Of a DNA stretch of 64,000 nucleotides, positions 45,260-54,383 are shown in pieces. Position 1 is the first letter of the stretch. Each line of letters starts with the position of its first letter. The stretch is taken from the NCBI GenBank assembly GCA_900470155.1, contig UBZT01000009.1, positions 1,013,524-1,077,523 of the forward strand. Direction: 5' to 3'. The notes beneath the pieces were generated by a model. That model was not told the origin of the DNA. It was given only the letters and a program-made list of their open reading frames with translations, and searched no databases. Position numbers and translations under genes: made by a program. This DNA is from Hyphomicrobiales bacterium (GTDB taxonomy: Bacteria; Pseudomonadota; Alphaproteobacteria; Rhizobiales; Rhizobiaceae).

Positions 45260-46048
45260 TCAGCCGAGCCGGTAGAGCGAGGGCCGCCGGTCGGTCAGAT
45301 AGGGGTTCTGCGCCTTGGCATCCTCGTAGGCGCCAAGATCGATCTTCGCCACCAGCAGCGTTTCCCCCGTGCCGGCACGCGCCAGTTCGTCGCCATCCGG
45401 CGCGAGGATCACCGAGCGCCCGGTATAGGACAGTTCTCCCTCGGTGCCGCAGAGATCGGCATAGACGACGAAAAGGCCGTTTTCGAAAGCGCGGGTCGGC
45501 ACCACCATGTCGGCGACACGCCGGCTGATGATGCCGGCCGGCAATGCGGTGGGCACAAGCACCAGTTCGGCACCGGCGAGAGCCAGCGTCCGCACATATT
45601 CCGGAAACTCGACATCATAGCAGATCAGCATACCGGTCTTGATGCCGAAGAGATCGAAGACATGCGGGCTGTCGGCACCGGGCACGAAGGCCGCGCGCTC
45701 GCCGTCGCCATAGAGATGGCCCTTGCGGTAGAATTCCAGCGAACCGTCGGGCCGCACCACCACGGCCGAGTTGAACACCTGGTCGCCATCGCGCTCGGGA
45801 AAGCCGGCGCAGATGGCAAGGCCGCAATCGGCGGCGATTTCAGTCAGCGCGCCGATGATCGAGCCGTCGCGTGTTTCGGCGAGCTCTGCAAAGCGCGGTC
45901 CGAGGCCATAGCCGCTGGTGCCAAGCTCCGGCGTGACCAGAACGTCCGCGCCCATTTCGGCCGCCGCGATCGCCGCCTGGGCGATCTTGCCGATATTGCC
46001 CGGCACATCACCGGAAATCGGCTGCATCTGGTAGAGCGAGATCAACAT
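45260..46048 (-). CDS. Carbon-nitrogen hydrolase (nitrilase superfamily) family protein (262 aa)
   Basis: Cytoplasmic amidase-like enzyme with the Glu-Lys-Cys triad: Glu41 (LVTPELGTSGYG), Lys109 (YRKGHLYGDGER) and Cys143 (MLICYDVEFPEYVR). The C-terminal block ILAPDGDELARAG is typical. Length is that of the single-domain branch, such as omega-amidases and N-carbamoyl hydrolases. It lies just downstream of the ExoD-family gene on the same strand with 21 bp between, so they may be co-transcribed. Substrate unknown. Confidence 0.92.
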   Translation of the reverse strand: MLISLYQMQPISGDVPGNIGKIAQAAIAAAEMGADVLVTPELGTSGYGLGPRFAELAETRDGSIIGALTEIAADCGLAICAGFPERDGDQVFNSAVVVRPDGSLEFYRKGHLYGDGERAAFVPGADSPHVFDLFGIKTGMLICYDVEFPEYVRTLALAGAELVLVPTALPAGIISRRVADMVVPTRAFENGLFVVYADLCGTEGELSYTGRSVILAPDGDELARAGTGETLLVAKIDLGAYEDAKAQNPYLTDRRPSLYRLG

Positions 46049-46069
46049 GACGGCACCTATGGATGGGAG

Positions 46070-46732
46070 TTAGAAAAACGTTGCGGACACGAGCAGGATG
46101 AACCCCTTCACGATCGCAAACAAGACGCCGGCGACCACCACGAGTGATACCACGAAGGTGACCAGTCCGAACAGGATGCAAAGCCCGTCGCGCTCCAGAA
46201 TGCCGAACGAGAACAGACAAATGGCAATGGCCGGCAGGATATTGCCGAGCGGGATCGGCAGGGCAAGGATGATCGCCAGGATCAGGCAGAGCAGCCCCGT
46301 CAGATATTCCACCGGGGGATAGACGAGATAGGTCATGCGCGGACGCAGCATGCGCTCGCCACGGGCCAGCCAGGGCGAAATGCGTCGGACGATCGCGGCA
46401 AAATCCTCGCGCGTCATCGATCGATTGGCGATGATCTTCGGCAGCCAGGGCGACTGGCCGAGCATCAGTTGCGCTGCCAGAAAGACCAGCGGCGCGCCGG
46501 TGATCGCAGACGTTCCCGGCGGGGTCGGGACGACATTCGGTATCGCGAAGATGAGAAGCAGAGCGCCGAAGGCGCGGTCACCCATTGCGGTGAAAATATC
46601 GGCAACCGACACACGCGCCCGATCGCCGTCCTGCGCGATGTCGGACAGGATCTCCGAGAGACGTCGTCCACGCTTGCGATAACTGCCTTCCGACAAAGGA
46701 TCGTCGGCGAGTCCGCCATCCGCATCAATCAT
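46070..46732 (-). CDS. ExoD family exopolysaccharide-synthesis-related membrane protein (220 aa)
   Basis: ExoD family (named after a Sinorhizobium gene affecting exopolysaccharide and nodule invasion). A soluble N-terminal part (RRLSEILSDIAQDGDRARVSVADIFTAMGDRAFG) is followed by the hydrophobic block LLLIFAIPNVVPTPPGTSAITGAPL, then four or so further helices. The PNVVPTPPG and WLPKIIANRSM segments are characteristic. Molecular role not established for the family. Confidence 0.9.
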   Translation of the reverse strand: MIDADGGLADDPLSEGSYRKRGRRLSEILSDIAQDGDRARVSVADIFTAMGDRAFGALLLIFAIPNVVPTPPGTSAITGAPLVFLAAQLMLGQSPWLPKIIANRSMTREDFAAIVRRISPWLARGERMLRPRMTYLVYPPVEYLTGLLCLILAIILALPIPLGNILPAIAICLFSFGILERDGLCILFGLVTFVVSLVVVAGVLFAIVKGFILLVSATFF

Positions 46733-46850
46733 GCTTCATTCCTGCACTGTCCCGATTGCCTCGTGTACCCGAGACTTATCGCCAGACAATGACGGATGTT
46801 GGATTAACGGCGCAGAAAATTGTCAATCAAACCTTGGTGTTCACAGTCCG

Positions 46851-48686
46851 CTACAGCTGCACCAGATGGCCGGCACCGACGTCGCGGTATTGCCGCACCG
46901 GTGGCTGAAAACCGAGCGGCCGGATCGGGCTCTTGATTTCGTCGGTCGACAGGTTGCGCTTGACCCGCCGCCTTGACGGATCCGGCACCGGCACGGCCGC
47001 CATCAGCTTCTTGGTATAGGCATGTTGCGGATTTTCGAACACCGCCTGGCGCGGCCCGATCTCGACGATCTCGCCAAGATACATCACCGCCACCCTGTGG
47101 CTGACCCGCTCGACCACAGCCATGTCATGGCTGATGAACAGATAGGCGAGATTGAAGCTCTGTTGCAGGTCGAGCAGCAGGTTGCAGACCTGCGCCTTGA
47201 TCGACACATCGAGCGCCGAGACCGCCTCGTCGGCGACGATCACCTTCGGATCGAGCATCAGCGAGCGGGCAATGGCGATGCGCTGGCGCTGCCCCCCGGA
47301 AAACTCGTGGGGATAGCGCGGCATCATGTCGGCGCCGAGACCGACACGCTCCAAAAGGTTGGCCGCCTTTTCGCGCGCCTGCGCCTTGCTGCCGAGCTGG
47401 TGCTCGATGAACGGCTCCATCACCGCCTGGCCGACGCTCATGCGTGGATCGAGGCTGGCGAACGGATCCTGAAACACCATCTGGATACTGCGCCGCATGC
47501 GCCGCAGCGCCATGCTGTCGAGGGACGCCACATTGTAGCCGTCCATCGAGATCTGCCCCGATGTCGGTTCGACCAGCCGGGTGATCGAACGACCAGTGGT
47601 CGACTTGCCGCAGCCGGATTCTCCCACCAAGGCCAGGGTTTCGCCGGGACGCAAATCGAAGGAGACATTTTCGACCGCATGCACGGCACCGCTCTTGCGG
47701 CCCAGAAGACCCGAGCGGATGTCGAAGCGCGTCGTCATGTTTTTCACTTCGAGGATCGGCCGATTGGCCTCGTTGACGCCTGCGGCCTCGGTCTCGGGCA
47801 CCAAAGTCTCACCGCTCCTGATATCGATGACCGGGAAGCGCATCGGTCGATCCCGCCCGCCCATCGAGCCGAGCTTCGGTACGGCGGACAAAAGCGCCCG
47901 CGTATAGGGATGCGCGCCGCGATTGAAGATGGCATCGGTGGTTCCGGTCTCGACCGCCTCGCCGCGAAACATCACGATCGTCCGATCGGACACTTCCGCC
48001 ACCACGCCCATGTCATGGGTGATGAACAGCACGGCCATGTCTTCCTCGTCCTGCAGCGACTTCAGCAGGTCGAGGATCTGCCCCTGGATCGTCACGTCGA
48101 GCGCCGTCGTCGGTTCGTCGGCGATCAGCAGCTTCGGTTTCGAGGCGAGCGCCATCGCGATCATCACCCGCTGGCGCATGCCACCGGAAAACTGGTGCGG
48201 ATAGTCGTCGAAACGGTTCTTGGAATTGGGGATGCGAACCTTGTCGAGCAGCCGCAGCACCTCCGCCTTGGCCTCGGCATTCGAGACATTCTGGTGGCAG
48301 GTGATTGCCTCGGCGATCTGTTTGCCGATCGGGAAGATCGGATTGAGGCTGGTCATCGGCTCCTGGAAGATCATCGCGATCTCGTTGCCGCGCACCCGGC
48401 GCATCGCCTCCGGCTCGAGCGTCAGCAGTTCGCGCCCAAGCAGTTTGACACTGCCCTCGATCCGGCTGGAGGCCGTCGGCAAAAGCCGCATGACCGACAG
48501 AGACGTGACGCTCTTGCCCGAGCCCGATTCGCCGACGATCGCAACCGTCTCCTTCGGCGCGATATCGAAGCTCATGTTGCGCACGACCGAGCGCCATTCC
48601 GGACCGACCCGGAACGATGTCGTCAGATCGCGCACGGACAACACGGGCTCGATCGTGCCGCCGGTTCCCAATTCCATATCAGCCAT
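46851..48686 (-). CDS. Peptide-type ABC transporter ATP-binding protein, two fused ATPases (611 aa)
   Basis: A single polypeptide carrying both DppD- and DppF-like ATPases. Half 1 has Walker [10 protein letters not shown], signature FSGGMRQR and [13 protein letters not shown]. Half 2 has GESGCGKST, signature FSGGQRQR and [13 protein letters not shown]. Each half ends with an oligopeptide-type extension ([27 protein letters not shown]). Walker B in half 2 reads ADEAVSALD rather than ADEPVSALD. AGGGGAACGGGAC precedes the ATG. It serves the divergent binding protein/permease genes at 50212-53916. Confidence 0.95.
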   Translation of the reverse strand: MADMELGTGGTIEPVLSVRDLTTSFRVGPEWRSVVRNMSFDIAPKETVAIVGESGSGKSVTSLSVMRLLPTASSRIEGSVKLLGRELLTLEPEAMRRVRGNEIAMIFQEPMTSLNPIFPIGKQIAEAITCHQNVSNAEAKAEVLRLLDKVRIPNSKNRFDDYPHQFSGGMRQRVMIAMALASKPKLLIADEPTTALDVTIQGQILDLLKSLQDEEDMAVLFITHDMGVVAEVSDRTIVMFRGEAVETGTTDAIFNRGAHPYTRALLSAVPKLGSMGGRDRPMRFPVIDIRSGETLVPETEAAGVNEANRPILEVKNMTTRFDIRSGLLGRKSGAVHAVENVSFDLRPGETLALVGESGCGKSTTGRSITRLVEPTSGQISMDGYNVASLDSMALRRMRRSIQMVFQDPFASLDPRMSVGQAVMEPFIEHQLGSKAQAREKAANLLERVGLGADMMPRYPHEFSGGQRQRIAIARSLMLDPKVIVADEAVSALDVSIKAQVCNLLLDLQQSFNLAYLFISHDMAVVERVSHRVAVMYLGEIVEIGPRQAVFENPQHAYTKKLMAAVPVPDPSRRRVKRNLSTDEIKSPIRPLGFQPPVRQYRDVGAGHLVQL

Positions 48687-48732
48687 GTCCCGTTCCCCTG
48701 TTCTTATGTCGTCGAGATCTGCTGCGGATGGA

Positions 48733-49896
48733 TCAGGCGGCGAGCGCCGTTTCGGCCAGCGTCACCCAGTAGCTGATGCCATAGGGGATCGCCTCGTCGT
48801 TGAAATCATAGGCCGAATTGTGCAGGTTCGCCGTATCGCCATTGCCGATGAACACGAAGGCGCCCGGACGCGCTTCCAGCATGTAGGAAAAATCTTCCGC
48901 GCCCATGGCCGGCGGGAATTCGTCGCTGACGGCCTGGGCGCCGGCAACCTTGCGCAGCACGTCGAGGGCGAAGTCTGTTTCGGCATGATGGTTGAAGGTG
49001 ACCGGGTAGCCGCGGTGATAGCGCACCTCAGCTTTTGCGCCCATGGCCATGGCAATGCCGGTCGCGATCTCGCTAAGGCGTTTTTCCGCCATGTCGCGCA
49101 GTTCGGGCAAAAGCGTGCGAACCGTGCCGGACAGTTTCACGCCGTCTGGAATGACGTTATAGGCGTCGCCGCCGTGGATCTTGGTGACGGTCACGACCAC
49201 GGAGTTGAGCGGATCGGTTTCGCGCGCCGCGATCGATTGAAGTGCTACGACCACCTGCGCTGCCGCCAGCACCGGGTCGATGCTCTTGTGCGGCTGGGCG
49301 GCATGGCCGCTGCGGCCATGGATCTCGATGTCGAACTGGTCGGCCGCAGCCATCACCGAGCCGCGGCGGGTGGCAAAGCTTCCGACCTTCATGCCCGGGT
49401 GATTGTGCATGCCGTAGACTTGACTGATGTCGAACGTCTCCATCATGCCGTCGGCGACCATCTCGCGGCCGCCGCCGCCGCCCTCTTCGGCCGGCTGGAA
49501 GATCACCGCGATCGATCCACGGAAATTGCGCGTCTCGGCCAGATATTTGGCCGCCCCGAGCAGCATGGCCGTGTGGCCGTCATGGCCGCAGGCATGCATC
49601 TTGCCCGGCGTTTTCGACGCCCATTCCCTGCCGCTCGCCTCGAGGATCGGCAGGGCATCCATGTCGGCGCGAAAACCGATCACCGGGCCGTCACCGCGAC
49701 TGCCCTTGATCAGACCGACGACCCCGGTCCGGCCGATGCCGGTCTTGACGATGTCGCAGCCGAATTCCTTCAGCTTGTCGGCAACAAAGGCCGCCGTCCC
49801 ATGCACATCGAACAAAAGCTCGGGGTTCTCGTGCAGATGACGCCGCCATTCGGCGACCTCCGGCTGGAGTTCGCTGGCGCGATTGAGAACTGGCAT
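48733..49896 (-). CDS. M20 family amidohydrolase, hippurate/N-acyl-amino-acid hydrolase type (387 aa)
   Basis: Metal-dependent peptidase/deacylase. The protein has WRRHLHENPELLFDVHGTA, GFRADMDALPI, the dinuclear metal site MHACGHDGHTAMLLGAA (Cys/His ligands), FQPAEEGGGGG (Glu pair), YGMHNHPGM, and the C-terminal GAEDFSYML. The dimerisation insert GRSGHAAQPHKSIDP is present. Length is that of HipO/IAA-amino-acid hydrolases. It lies immediately upstream of the fused ATPase gene on minus, so imported peptides or N-acyl amino acids are probably cleaved by it after uptake. Confidence 0.93.
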   Translation of the reverse strand: MPVLNRASELQPEVAEWRRHLHENPELLFDVHGTAAFVADKLKEFGCDIVKTGIGRTGVVGLIKGSRGDGPVIGFRADMDALPILEASGREWASKTPGKMHACGHDGHTAMLLGAAKYLAETRNFRGSIAVIFQPAEEGGGGGREMVADGMMETFDISQVYGMHNHPGMKVGSFATRRGSVMAAADQFDIEIHGRSGHAAQPHKSIDPVLAAAQVVVALQSIAARETDPLNSVVVTVTKIHGGDAYNVIPDGVKLSGTVRTLLPELRDMAEKRLSEIATGIAMAMGAKAEVRYHRGYPVTFNHHAETDFALDVLRKVAGAQAVSDEFPPAMGAEDFSYMLEARPGAFVFIGNGDTANLHNSAYDFNDEAIPYGISYWVTLAETALAA

Positions 49897-50211
49897 GAAA
49901 GACCTCTTTTAGACATTGCTCCCGACAGGATGCGTCCATAGTGGCCTGCGAATTTCGCCTTTTGCAAGCTTGAAATTTCCGTCTTGCATGGAAAATAGGC
50001 TTGTGTTTACATGGCCTAAATTTTCACCAGTCGGATGAGGCCCTGCCTTGTCCGCGGCGGATTCCGTGACCCGTTACACATCACAAATTGGCGATTTTTT
50101 CTATATAAGACAATAAGATAAGCGGTTGACATTTTCCAGCTGGACTGGCCACATCTCGACCCGGCGCCTAAAGGTGCCGAAGCTCCTACAATAATAAATG
50201 GGGAACAGCTT
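49897..50211. other. 315-bp divergent control region of the peptide-type ABC system
   Basis: No gene seen. It should hold promoters for both the M20-ATPase unit (minus) and the binding-protein operon (plus). TTGACA at 50126-50131 is a possible -35 box for the plus direction, with only a weak -10 match. An AT-rich stretch (50090-50120) lies just before it. The binding-protein gene has GGGGAACAGC before its ATG. Confidence 0.4.
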
Positions 50212-51918
50212 ATGAAGAAACTGCACCTTATCCTTGCGGCGTCGGCTGCCGCATTGACCATTTCCGGCGCCCCGGCCATGGCCGATCGCGGCACCGACGG
50301 CGACCTCAAGATCATCTTCTGGCAGGCCGTCTCGACGATGAATCCCTACCTGTCCGGCGGCACCAAGGAAGTCTATGGCGCTTCCATGGTGATCGAGCCG
50401 CTGGCCCGCTACGACGAGACCGGCGCCTTGGTGCCGATGCTCGCAACCGAGATCCCGACCGTCGAGAATGGTGGTGTGGCGGCCGACCTGAAGAGCATCA
50501 CCTGGAAGCTGAAGCCGGACCTGAAATGGTCGGACGGCACGCCGGTGACCGCCGAGGACGCGATCTTCACCTGGAAATATTGCACCGCGCCAGACGGCGG
50601 CTGCGCCCAGGGCGCCTATTTCGAAGGCGTCAGCAATGTCGAGGCTATCGACGCGTCCACCATCAAAATCTCGTTCACCGACCCCAAGCCCTATCCCTAC
50701 AGCGCGCTCGTCGGCGGCCAGTCGCCGCTGATCCAGGCCGCCCAGTTCAAGGATTGCCTCGGTGCCAAGGCGCCGGAATGCACCGCGGCCAATTTCGGCC
50801 CGATCGGCACCGGCCCGTTCGTCGTCAAGGAATTCAAGCCGAACGACGTGGTGACTTTCACCGCCAACCCGAACTACCGCGACGCCGCCAAGCCGGCCTT
50901 TGCCACAGCCACCCTCAAGGGCGGCGGTGATGCCGCCTCGGCTGCCCGCTCGGTTCTGGAAACCGGCGAGTTCGACTATGCCTGGAACATGCAGGTCGAG
51001 CCGGAAGTGCTGGCGACCATGATGCAGGCCGGCAAGGGCAAGATCGAGGTTGCCTTCGGCACCCAGGTCGAGCGCATCGACCTCAACCCCTTCGCCGTCG
51101 ATCCGTCGCTTGGCGACAAGCGTTCGACCAAGGAGGCAGGCCCGCACCCGGCCCTGAAGGACCCGGCCGTGCGCAAGGCGCTGTCGCTCGCCATCGACCG
51201 CGACATCATCGATGAAGCCGGCTACGGCGACAACGGCAAGCCGACCTGCAACATCCTGCCAGCGCCCGATATCTATGTCTCGACGGCGGTCGACTGGTGC
51301 CTGAAGCAGGATGTCGAAGCGGCCACCAAGCTGCTCGACGATGCCGGCTGGAAGATGGGCAGCGACGGCATCCGCGAAAAGGACGGTGTCAAGCTTTCCT
51401 TCCTCTACCAGACCTCGACCAATTCCGTCCGCCAGGCAACCCAGGCGCTGGTCAAGGACATGTGGAGCCAGATCGGCGTCACCGTCGAGCTGCGCAACGT
51501 CTCGGCCAACGTCTTCTTCGGCGGCGATCCGGCATCGCCGGACACGTTCCAGAAGTTCATGGCCGACGTGCAGATGTACACCAACAACTTCGACGGCACC
51601 GATCCGGAAAAATACATGGCCGGCTGGATGTGCGACAAAATCCCGAGCCCGGCCAGCGGCTGGCAGGGTGAAAACATCGTCCGCTACTGCAACCCGGAAT
51701 ACGACGCCCTGGTCAAGGAACTCGGCAAGACCGGCAAGCTCGAGGACCGCGCCGTCATCGCCAAGAAGCTCAACGACATGCTGAGCAATGACGTGGCGCA
51801 GATCCCGCTGATCCATCGCGGTCAGCCGTCTGCCGTCTCCGCGACGCTGGAAGGCGTCAAGATGAATGCCTGGGACAGCGAACTGTGGAACGTCGCCGAC
51901 TGGTCGCGCAAGAAATAA
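50212..51918 (+). CDS. Peptide-type ABC transporter substrate-binding protein, SBP_bac_5 family (568 aa)
   Basis: Periplasmic receptor of the DppA/OppA class. The signal peptide is MKKLHLILAASAAALTISGAPAMA. Mature landmarks are KIIFWQAVSTMNPYLSGGTKEVYGASMVIEPLARYD, LKPDLKWSDGTPVTAEDAIFTWKY, PAVRKALSLAIDRDII and LLDDAGWKMGSDGIREKDG. Six or more Cys, unusual for the class, suggest periplasmic disulfides (YCTAPDGGC; KDCLGAKAPEC). It heads the plus-strand operon and pairs with the fused ATPase on minus. The ligand may be a peptide or N-acyl amino acid, given the linked M20 enzyme. Confidence 0.93.
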   Translation: MKKLHLILAASAAALTISGAPAMADRGTDGDLKIIFWQAVSTMNPYLSGGTKEVYGASMVIEPLARYDETGALVPMLATEIPTVENGGVAADLKSITWKLKPDLKWSDGTPVTAEDAIFTWKYCTAPDGGCAQGAYFEGVSNVEAIDASTIKISFTDPKPYPYSALVGGQSPLIQAAQFKDCLGAKAPECTAANFGPIGTGPFVVKEFKPNDVVTFTANPNYRDAAKPAFATATLKGGGDAASAARSVLETGEFDYAWNMQVEPEVLATMMQAGKGKIEVAFGTQVERIDLNPFAVDPSLGDKRSTKEAGPHPALKDPAVRKALSLAIDRDIIDEAGYGDNGKPTCNILPAPDIYVSTAVDWCLKQDVEAATKLLDDAGWKMGSDGIREKDGVKLSFLYQTSTNSVRQATQALVKDMWSQIGVTVELRNVSANVFFGGDPASPDTFQKFMADVQMYTNNFDGTDPEKYMAGWMCDKIPSPASGWQGENIVRYCNPEYDALVKELGKTGKLEDRAVIAKKLNDMLSNDVAQIPLIHRGQPSAVSATLEGVKMNAWDSELWNVADWSRKK

Positions 51919-51992
51919 TGCCGCCTCGCCGGGCCTCGGCAAGACGCCAGGCCCGGCGATCGCATGTCTCGTGACAGCCTGGAGACCATCCG

Positions 51993-53003
51993 ATGTTCAC
52001 CTTTACGATTCGGCGATTGCTGTTTGCAATCCCGACATTGCTGGCGATCAGCTTCATCATTTTTGCGCTGCTCGATCTTGCCCCCAGCGATCCGCTGAGC
52101 GACCTGCCGCTGACCATTCCGCCCGAGGTGCGCGAGCAGATCCGCGCCGCCATGGGCCTCGATCAGCCCTTCCTCATCCGCTACATGAAATGGCTGCAGC
52201 AGTTCTTCATCAATGAACCGCTCAACATCTTCGAACAGCTGACCGGACTGACCATCGGCACCGGCGAGCGCATGCGCGTTCTTTCCTGGGCCACCCGCAG
52301 CCCCGTGGTCGACCTGATCGTCCAGCGCCTGCCGCAGACGCTCTGGGTTGTCGGCCTGTCCTATCTCTTCGGCGTTCTGCTGGCGATCCCGATCGGCGTC
52401 ATCTCCGCCTATCGCCAATATTCGATCTTCGACCAGATCGGCACCTTCGTCGCGATGGTCGGCTATTCCGTTCCGACCTTCTTCACCGGCGTGCTGCTGA
52501 TCGTCGTCTTCTCCTCCTGGCTGCAATGGTTCCCGTCGATCTACGACACCAATCTGGTGGTCGACAGCTGGTCGAGTTTTGTCATGCAGGTGACGCAGAT
52601 GTTCCTGCCGGTGCTGGTGCTAACGCTCTACAACACCTCGCAGATCAGCCGCTTCGTCCGCGCCTCGATGCTCGACAACCTGCATATGGATTACGTGCGC
52701 ACGGCCCGCGCCAAGGGCGTCAAGGAAAAGGTCGTGCTCCTGGTACACGTCCTGCGCAACAGCCTGATCCCGGTGGTCACCGTGATCGCGCTCGGCGTGC
52801 CGACCATCTTTTCCGGCGCCATCATCACCGAACAGGTGTTCCGGGTGAACGGCCTTGGCCAGCTGCTGATCACCGCGATCCAGGGCGCCGACATCCCCCT
52901 CGTCCAGACGCTCACCTTCATCTTCGCTGTGCTGATCGTTCTCTTCAACCTGATTGCCGACGTTCTCTACGGCATCCTTGACCCGAGGATTCGCTATGAC
53001 TGA
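51993..53003 (+). CDS. Peptide-type ABC transporter permease, DppB-like (336 aa)
   Basis: Inner-membrane permease. The N-terminal TIRRLLFAIPTLLAISFIIFALLDLAPSDPL is typical of DppB/OppB, and the ATPase-contact EAA loop region is YVRTARAKGVKEKVVLLVHVLRNSLIPVVT. The C-terminal DPRIRYD ending is characteristic. Between the binding-protein gene and this one there are 74 bp. Its stop overlaps the next start by 8 bp. Confidence 0.95.
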   Translation: MFTFTIRRLLFAIPTLLAISFIIFALLDLAPSDPLSDLPLTIPPEVREQIRAAMGLDQPFLIRYMKWLQQFFINEPLNIFEQLTGLTIGTGERMRVLSWATRSPVVDLIVQRLPQTLWVVGLSYLFGVLLAIPIGVISAYRQYSIFDQIGTFVAMVGYSVPTFFTGVLLIVVFSSWLQWFPSIYDTNLVVDSWSSFVMQVTQMFLPVLVLTLYNTSQISRFVRASMLDNLHMDYVRTARAKGVKEKVVLLVHVLRNSLIPVVTVIALGVPTIFSGAIITEQVFRVNGLGQLLITAIQGADIPLVQTLTFIFAVLIVLFNLIADVLYGILDPRIRYD

Positions 53004-53916
53004 TGCGGCCATCCCGACAACGCTTGCGACACGGCCGAAAAGCGGCAATTTCTGGCTGCTGCTCTGGCGCCAGTTCCGCGCCCATCCCGGCGGCGTCGCC
53101 GGCCTGATCGTCTTTTCCTTCATCGTGGTGGCGGTCTATGTCGGCCCCTTCATCCACACGATCGACCCCAACAAGATCGACATCAAGGCGAAGAACCAGG
53201 GACCGTCCTTTGCCCATCCCTTCGGCACCGACAATCTCGGCCACGACATGCTGGCCCAGGTCATGGCCGGCGGGCAGATCTCGCTTGCCGTCGGCATGAC
53301 CGCCATGTCGCTGGCGCTGCTGGTCGGAACGCTGGTCGGCGTGCTCTCGGGCTATTCGAAAAAGCTCGACGGCCCGCTGATGCGCATCACCGACCTCTTC
53401 CTCGCTTTGCCGCTGCTGCCGCTGCTGCTGGTCATCATCATGCTGTTCCGCGACACGTTGCGCGCCGCCTTCGGCCCCGAAACCGGCATCTTCATCCTGA
53501 TCGTCTTCGTCATCGGCATCACCAGCTGGATGCACACCGCCCGCATCGTGCGCGGCGACGTGCTGGCGGTGAAAAGCCAGGAATATATCCTGGCAGCCAA
53601 GTCGAGCGGCATGCGCGAATACCGGATCATCCTCAAGCACATCCTGCCCAACGTCATGTCGTCGATCATGGTCTCGGCAACGCTCGGCATCGCGTCCGCG
53701 ATCATCACGGAATCGGCCCTGTCCTTCCTCGGCCTCGGCTTCCCCTCCGACTTCCCGACCTGGGGCCGCCTGCTGTTCGACGGCGCCAACTTCCTGCAGA
53801 TCAACCCGTCCCGCGTCCTCTGGCCGGGCCTGGCGATCTCGCTGACGGTGTTGAGCGTGAACTATATCGGCGACGCGATCCGGGATGCGCTGGATCCGCG
53901 GGCGTTGAAGCATTGA
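52996..53916 (+). CDS. Peptide-type ABC transporter permease, DppC-like (306 aa)
   Basis: Second permease. An N-terminal helix (GGVAGLIVFSFIVVAVYVGPFI) is followed by FAHPFGTDNLGHDMLAQVMAGGQISLAVG (DppC hallmark GTDxxGRD-type block), the EAA loop YILAAKSSGMREYRIILKHILPNVM, and a C-terminal GDAIRDALDPR. ATG 52996 overlaps the DppB stop; the frame upstream of it is an artefact within dppB. A terminator follows within 26 bp. Confidence 0.95.
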   Translation: MTDAAIPTTLATRPKSGNFWLLLWRQFRAHPGGVAGLIVFSFIVVAVYVGPFIHTIDPNKIDIKAKNQGPSFAHPFGTDNLGHDMLAQVMAGGQISLAVGMTAMSLALLVGTLVGVLSGYSKKLDGPLMRITDLFLALPLLPLLLVIIMLFRDTLRAAFGPETGIFILIVFVIGITSWMHTARIVRGDVLAVKSQEYILAAKSSGMREYRIILKHILPNVMSSIMVSATLGIASAIITESALSFLGLGFPSDFPTWGRLLFDGANFLQINPSRVLWPGLAISLTVLSVNYIGDAIRDALDPRALKH

Positions 53917-53941
53917 GGGGAGCGTGAGGCGCAAAACGACC

Positions 53942-53967
53942 AAGGGGCGCTTCGGCGCCCCTTTTTA
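53942..53967 (+). terminator. Rho-independent terminator of the peptide-type ABC operon
   Basis: AAGGGGCGC-TTCG-GCGCCCCTTTTT: a 9-bp stem with a stable TTCG tetraloop and T run. Confidence 0.9.
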
Positions 53968-54383
53968 TCTTTGACGATTTGGCAAAGTCGAAATGGGTTG
54001 TGACAATAGAGGACGTTCGCGTCAAACCGGCTGATTTACCGCATTGGGGCCGCAACAGGACTGTCGGCTCCTGGAAAAACGTTACGCCTAAGCCGAATTT
54101 CGTTATAAGAAATTTCGTGGTAGCGTTCGGCCTATTGCCGCCGTTCGTGTCGGGCGCAGCGGATGGCCGGTCCCACCCTTTTACGGTCCTTGGGTCGAAG
54201 CGTAGCATGACGAACGGAGCCTGCACTGATAGAGGGAAACGTGCGTACGTTGGGAGACGCTCCAATGTGCGATAAGGGTGCGTTTCCGAAGCTCAGATCA
54301 TGGTCGGGATGATTTCACGGAACCGCTAAGCAGCACTGGCCTCACCGTCGCCTGCCGCTGATGCTCGGGCAGCTATAGCACCC
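53968..54383. other. Gene-free AT-richer stretch beside the orphan HEPN-like gene
   Basis: About 416 bp with stop codons in all frames that matter and no recognisable gene, RNA or repeat. An inverted AAATTTCG/CGAAATTT-like motif (GAATTTCGTTATAAGAAATTTCG, 54093-54115) is AT-rich. Composition differs from the flanking operons and matches the orphan gene, so it may be part of the same insertion. Confidence 0.4.

Noticed and set aside
47022-48776. 584-residue open frame on plus across the fused ATPase gene
   Set aside because: Shadow with His/Arg/Asp-rich translation and no domain; the minus strand has two complete ATPase domains.
50101-51942. 613-residue open frame on minus across the peptide-binding protein gene
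   Set aside because: Antisense shadow; the plus strand encodes a complete signal peptide and SBP_bac_5 protein.
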